From Psychromicrobium xiongbiense (lineage in GTDB: Bacteria > Actinomycetota > Actinomycetes > Actinomycetales > Micrococcaceae): a stretch of DNA of 64,000 nucleotides. The position numbers and the translations under genes are program-made. Shown here piece after piece: positions 58,932 to 64,000 of the stretch; position 1 is the first letter of the stretch, and every line of letters starts with the position of its first letter. The DNA lies in contig NZ_JASSZH010000030.1 in the NCBI RefSeq assembly GCF_030271165.1, positions 22,993-86,992 on the forward strand, written 5' to 3'. The notes beneath the pieces were generated by a model. The model was not told the DNA's origin and did not search any database. It saw nothing but the letters and a program-made list of their open reading frames with translations.

Positions 58932-59663
58932 ATGAACACTCCTCGGGATGCTTCGGCGGTATCAGCTACTCCTCGCGAGCGAGCGCGCGAGCGAACGGTT
59001 CGGGACATCATTCGACTGGGTAGGAAGCATCTGGCGGATCAGGGGGCTGCCGCCTTGTCCTTGCGAGCGGTGGCCCGGGATCTGGGGGTGGTGTCCTCTG
59101 CGGTGTATCGGTATGTCGAGAGCCGCGATGAGCTGCTGACGCTGCTGCTGATCGATGCCTACAACGAGCTCGGCGACGAGGTGGATGCGGCGCTCGCGGC
59201 AGTCCCAGAGCAGGACTTTCCGGGCAGGTTCATGGTGTTGGGGCGCGCGGTGCGGACCTGGGCGCTGCGCGAACCCGCCCGGTATGCACTGCTGTTCGGC
59301 AGTCCCGTTCCCGGCTATCAGGCGCCGGGGGAGCGGACCACGGTTCCCGGAACCCGGGTGGTCAACCGCCTGGTGCAGATTTTCGATGCCGCTTACCGAG
59401 CCGGCGCCCTGATGGAGGGCCAGCTGGCTGAGTCGCCCGTGGCGATGGCCCCGGCGCTGGCTGAGAATCTCGCGGCGGTCCGTGCGGAACTGGATCTCGC
59501 GATGTCCGATGATGCGCTGGCGAAGGGTGTCCTGGTCTGGACTTCTCTGTTTGGTGCCATCAGCTTTGAGGTCTTCGGCCAGTATGGGCCGGACACCTTC
59601 CCTGCCCGGGAAGAGCTGTTTGATCATCAGCTCAGCCTGCTGGCCGGGCTGGTGGGGTTGTAA
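58932..59663 (+). CDS. TetR/AcrR family transcriptional regulator
   Basis: A 243-residue repressor. The N-terminal helix-turn-helix is ALSLRAVARDLGVVSSAVYRYV (about residues 38-60), followed by an all-helical ligand domain with a TetR_C-type WHG-like region (GRAVRTWALREPARYALLFG). The start is ATG 58932. It is divergent from the NAD-binding protein gene and probably autoregulated through the twin operators upstream. The inducer is unknown. Confidence 0.9.
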   Translation: MNTPRDASAVSATPRERARERTVRDIIRLGRKHLADQGAAALSLRAVARDLGVVSSAVYRYVESRDELLTLLLIDAYNELGDEVDAALAAVPEQDFPGRFMVLGRAVRTWALREPARYALLFGSPVPGYQAPGERTTVPGTRVVNRLVQIFDAAYRAGALMEGQLAESPVAMAPALAENLAAVRAELDLAMSDDALAKGVLVWTSLFGAISFEVFGQYGPDTFPAREELFDHQLSLLAGLVGL

Positions 59664-59784
59664 GACCTATCATCGCGCAGGCCTGGGTCAAGGCCCCTTC
59701 CGCCCCGCTACCAGGCGGCATACGATGCAGGAGGAAATCCCTTCTTGCCACCCTTCCCGGCCTGATGACACAAGCATCTAAAAA

Positions 59785-59838
59785 GTTGAGCCGCATCGAC
59801 TCACTTTAACTTGACAATGACAGACTCAAGTGTAAAGT
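59785..59838 (+). promoter_or_regulatory. HAIR operators and dnaK promoter
   Basis: Two HspR-associated inverted repeats fit the consensus CTTGAGT-N7-ACTCAAG: GTTGAGC-N7-ACTCACT (59785-59805) and CTTGACA-N7-ACTCAAG (59810-59830). A sigma-A promoter TTGACA (59811-59816), 16-base spacer, TAAAGT (59833-59838) overlaps the second. HspR binding would block RNA polymerase directly. A further half site, GTTGAGT, lies just downstream. Confidence 0.9.
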
Positions 59839-59841
59839 TGA

Positions 59842-61737
<1,896 letters not shown>

Positions 61738-61739
61738 CC

Positions 61740-62315
61740 ATGTCCACAGAGGACAACACTGCGGCACCCGGTGAGGATCCGCGCGACAGCGCGGGTCCCG
61801 CCGGGGGCGCGGCCGATCCCCTGGCTCAGGTTGAGGACATCCTCAACAACGCAGACGTGCCCGCGGAAGACTCCGTGACACAGGGCGTGGCGGCCGGTGA
61901 ACAGCAGGCCGCCGAGCTCAAGAACGATCTGCTCCGCCTCCAGGCCGAGTATGTGAACTACCGCAAGCGCGTGGAACGCGATCGGGCCGTCGCGGGGGAG
62001 AGCGCCGTCGTCGGCGTGCTCAACTCGTTGCTGCCTGTGCTCGATGACGTGGAGGCGGCACGCACTCACGGTGACCTGGCAGACGGGCCGTTTGCCGCCA
62101 TCGCGCTCAAACTGGAAGCGGCGCTGCAGACCTATGGTCTGGAGGCCATCAAGGAGACCGGCGTCCCGTTCGATCCCACGATCCACGAAGCACTGATGCA
62201 ACAGCCCAGTGCCGAGGTTCAGGAAGATTCGGTCAGCCAGGTGCTCCGCGCGGGGTACCGCAAAGGTGAACGCGTTCTGCGCGCCGCCCAAGTGATCGTC
62301 GCCGTCCCGGAGTAA
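61740..62315 (+). CDS. grpE: Nucleotide exchange factor GrpE
   Basis: A 191-residue DnaK cofactor. An acidic, disordered N-terminus (about 1-45) precedes a long coiled-coil helix with LRLQAEYVNYRKRVERD. The C-terminal beta domain has VPFDPTIHEALMQQPS and VLRAGYRKGERVLRAAQVIV. It promotes ADP release from DnaK. The start is ATG 61740, two bases after the dnaK stop codon, so it is translated from the same mRNA. Confidence 0.97.
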   Translation: MSTEDNTAAPGEDPRDSAGPAGGAADPLAQVEDILNNADVPAEDSVTQGVAAGEQQAAELKNDLLRLQAEYVNYRKRVERDRAVAGESAVVGVLNSLLPVLDDVEAARTHGDLADGPFAAIALKLEAALQTYGLEAIKETGVPFDPTIHEALMQQPSAEVQEDSVSQVLRAGYRKGERVLRAAQVIVAVPE

Positions 62316-62336
62316 TCGCTTTATTGGGTGTTCACC

Positions 62337-62397
62337 AGGTGCGCGACTGCCTCCCGACGGCGGCAACGAAATTCCGTCGGGAGGCAGTCGCGCACCT
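62337..62397. terminator. Intra-operon hairpin with 24-base perfect arms
   Basis: Arms 62337-62360 and 62374-62397 pair perfectly around a 13-base loop. It sits in the 225-base gap between grpE and dnaJ, and is followed by about 140 bases with no gene. The stem contains CTCCCGACGG, shared with the weaker hairpin at 24016-24060. It may partly terminate or process the heat-shock mRNA. Confidence 0.65.
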
Positions 62398-62540
62398 CAC
62401 CCCCTACCATCGCGACTGTTGGAGTGCGTGACCGGGGCACACCCACCCATCCCGCGTAGCTCGGCCGCCGGCTGAAGACGCTAGGTCACCGCTGAAGACG
62501 ACGATCAGATAGACATTTACTTCATTCGAAAGGAGACATC

Positions 62541-63509
62541 TTGGCTAGCCAGGATTGGGTCGATAAGGACTTCTATGCTCTGCTGGGTGTCTCCAAGGAC
62601 GCCAGCGAAGCGGACATCAAGAAGTCGTATCGCAAATTGGCCCGAAAATACCACCCGGACCAGAACCAGGGTGACGCAGCCGCGGAGCGGAAGTTCAAGG
62701 ACATCTCTGAGGCCTACTCGGTGCTGTCCAACGGGGAAGACCGCGAGCAGTATGACGCCATCCGCGCCATGGGTTCGGGTGCCCGTTTCAGCGCTGGGGG
62801 AGCGGGACCGCAGGGCGGTGCCGGGTTTGAGGACCTCTTTGGCGGCCTCTTCACCAATTCCCGGCAAAGCCGCTCCTCGGGGTTCACCCCTGGCTATGCG
62901 GACTCGGGGCTTCCGCCGGAGTTCGCTGACATCTTCGGCGGCGCTTACCAGCAGCCGCGTCCCACTAAGGGTGCTGATCGCACCGCACAGACCACCATCT
63001 CGTTCTCCGGTTCGCTCAAGGGCACCACGATCGGCCTGCGCGAACCCAACGGCGAGGTGATCGACGTCCGGGTGCCGGCTGGCATCAAGGACGGTCAGAA
63101 AGTTCGTGTCCGGGGCAAGGGTCAGCCTGGTTCGGCAGGCCCCGGTGATCTGATGGTCACCGTGCACGTCAAGCCGCACGGTTATTTTGTGCGCGATGGC
63201 GACAACATCCGCATCCACGTACCCGTCACCTTCGCGGAGGCGGCCCTGGGTGGCACCATTTCGGTGCCCACCACGGAGGGTGAGAATGTTACGCTCCGTG
63301 TTCCGGCCGGCACCCCGTCCGGGCGCACCTTGCGGGTCAAGGGCAAGGGCGTCAAGACGCCCAAGGCGACCGGTGACCTGTTGGTGACGGTCGACGTCGT
63401 CGTGCCGCAAAAGCTGAACAAGGATGCCGAGCAGGCAGTGATGGATTTCGCTGCGGCTACCGCGGACAGCGATCCGCGTTCCGGGCTGGCAGCCCAAGCA
63501 GTACTGTGA
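62541..63509 (+). CDS. dnaJ: Chaperone DnaJ without zinc-finger domain (CbpA-like)
   Basis: A 322-residue co-chaperone. The J domain has the HPD motif at residues 38-40. A Gly/Phe-rich linker (about 75-140) follows, then two beta-sandwich client-binding domains (FSGSLKGTTIGL, VTFAEAALGGTI). The CxxCxGxG zinc repeats of classical DnaJ are absent, as in other actinobacterial DnaJ1 copies of this operon. It starts with TTG at 62541, 6 bases after AAAGGAGA. It stimulates DnaK ATPase and delivers clients. Confidence 0.95.
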   Translation: MASQDWVDKDFYALLGVSKDASEADIKKSYRKLARKYHPDQNQGDAAAERKFKDISEAYSVLSNGEDREQYDAIRAMGSGARFSAGGAGPQGGAGFEDLFGGLFTNSRQSRSSGFTPGYADSGLPPEFADIFGGAYQQPRPTKGADRTAQTTISFSGSLKGTTIGLREPNGEVIDVRVPAGIKDGQKVRVRGKGQPGSAGPGDLMVTVHVKPHGYFVRDGDNIRIHVPVTFAEAALGGTISVPTTEGENVTLRVPAGTPSGRTLRVKGKGVKTPKATGDLLVTVDVVVPQKLNKDAEQAVMDFAAATADSDPRSGLAAQAVL

Positions 63510-63516
63510 GCTGGCG

Positions 63517-63921
63517 ATGACTGAGGATCTTTACGCACCGGTCTTCGTGATTTCGGTGGCGGCGGAGCTGGCGGAGTTGCATCCGCAGACTCTGCGCCAG
63601 TACGACCGGATGGGGCTGGTCTCGCCGAATCGTGCGCCGGGGCGCTCCCGCCGGTACTCCCGTCATGATGTGGATGCCCTGCGGGAGGTGCAGCGGCTCT
63701 CTCAGGAGGGCGTGTCCCTGGAGGGCATCAAGCGCATTCTTGAGTTGGAGAATCAGGTGGCTGCACTCCAGGCCAAAGTCAAGGAACTCACCGCACAGCT
63801 GGAACAGCAAGCTAATGCCAGCCGGGTTTTCGCGGCCGGTGTAGCCGGGGACGTGGTGTCGCTCAGCCGTGGCAAGCGTCCGCAGGCCCGCAGTCAGGCC
63901 CTGGTGGTCTGGAAGCCGTAG
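63517..63921 (+). CDS. hspR: Heat-shock repressor HspR (MerR family)
   Basis: A 134-residue MerR-type regulator. The helix-turn-helix and wing are AELAELHPQTLRQYDRMGLV with RRYSRHDVDALREVQRL. A coiled coil follows (about residues 75-100), and the C-terminus ends RSQALVVWKP, the typical HspR tail. It represses its own operon at the HAIR sites upstream of dnaK, with DnaK as corepressor, so that titration of DnaK during stress relieves repression. The start is ATG 63517, 7 bases after dnaJ. Confidence 0.96.
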   Translation: MTEDLYAPVFVISVAAELAELHPQTLRQYDRMGLVSPNRAPGRSRRYSRHDVDALREVQRLSQEGVSLEGIKRILELENQVAALQAKVKELTAQLEQQANASRVFAAGVAGDVVSLSRGKRPQARSQALVVWKP

Positions 63922-63952
63922 CCTCATCCATCACACCCACACTGAACGCGAT

Positions 63953-64000
63953 TCGCGTCGGTTAAAGCACCCCGGACCCGGGGTGCTTTAACCGACGCGA
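63953..64000 (+). terminator. Perfect 48-base palindrome after hspR, at the window edge
   Basis: Arms of 23 bases (63953-63975 and 63978-64000) pair perfectly around AC. The core TTAAAGCACCCC is close to the AGCACC stems at 51291-51314 and 4530-4545. It is a likely terminator of the heat-shock operon and reads up to the last base of the window. Confidence 0.75.

Overview
The window is high-GC, gene-dense chromosomal DNA from an actinobacterium, most likely a Micrococcales member of the Arthrobacter type. The evidence is the dnaK-grpE-dnaJ-hspR operon with HAIR operators, an actinobacterial-type SAM riboswitch, frequent GTG and TTG starts, many 1-4 base gene overlaps and several promoters placed for leaderless mRNAs. 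I see no tRNA or rRNA genes, no CRISPR array, no transposase and no phage genes. No intergenic gap reaches 300 bases. Most of the window is accessory carbon metabolism; the heat-shock operon at the right end is core.

Layout. 1-5656: three consecutive GH32 fructosidase-type genes (the first cut by the window edge), a short CDF-type membrane protein and a LacI regulator. 5857-9513: a MurA-like enzyme carrying an N-terminal XRE helix-turn-helix, then a convergent SAM-riboswitch-controlled methionine operon (DUF1737 protein, rhodanese, metZ). 9594-15440: an ABC sugar importer of the LplABC type with a 2-hydroxyacid dehydrogenase and a DeoR/LacI hybrid regulator. 15614-18501: a PhzF-like isomerase and an ABC exporter. 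18680-24004: a second sugar ABC importer coupled to a beta-CASP-like metallo-beta-lactamase-fold protein and a Pr6Pr-like membrane protein.

24080-31334 is a probable tetritol or related polyol locus (divergent RpiB-type isomerase, FGGY kinase, GpsA-like dehydrogenase, zinc dehydrogenase, DeoR regulator) facing a class II aldolase/SDR fusion. 31377-42821 is an eleven-gene polyol/pentitol operon (Rbs-type ABC importer, SIS isomerase, xylulokinase, RPE-like epimerase, four dehydrogenases) with a divergent SorC regulator. Read together, each importer brings in a polyol, dehydrogenases or kinases convert it to a ketose phosphate, and the isomerases and epimerase pass it to the pentose phosphate pathway.

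42814-49162 holds folate genes (pabC and a P-loop/PabB fusion), an LLM flavoprotein, an acetyltransferase flanked by two copies of one palindromic repeat, a low-molecular-weight phosphatase and a hydrolase. 49231-55364 is an alcohol dehydrogenase followed by an IclR-controlled idonate/ketogluconate-type cluster. 55404-59663 is mixed: LysE exporter, DUF1648 membrane protein, a small orphan, a VOC protein, and an NAD-binding epimerase divergent from its TetR regulator. 59872-63921 is dnaK-grpE-dnaJ-hspR.

A recurring theme is long, nearly perfect intergenic palindromes (arms up to 33 bases). Some act as plausible terminators between convergent genes. Others sit inside operons or come in related copies.
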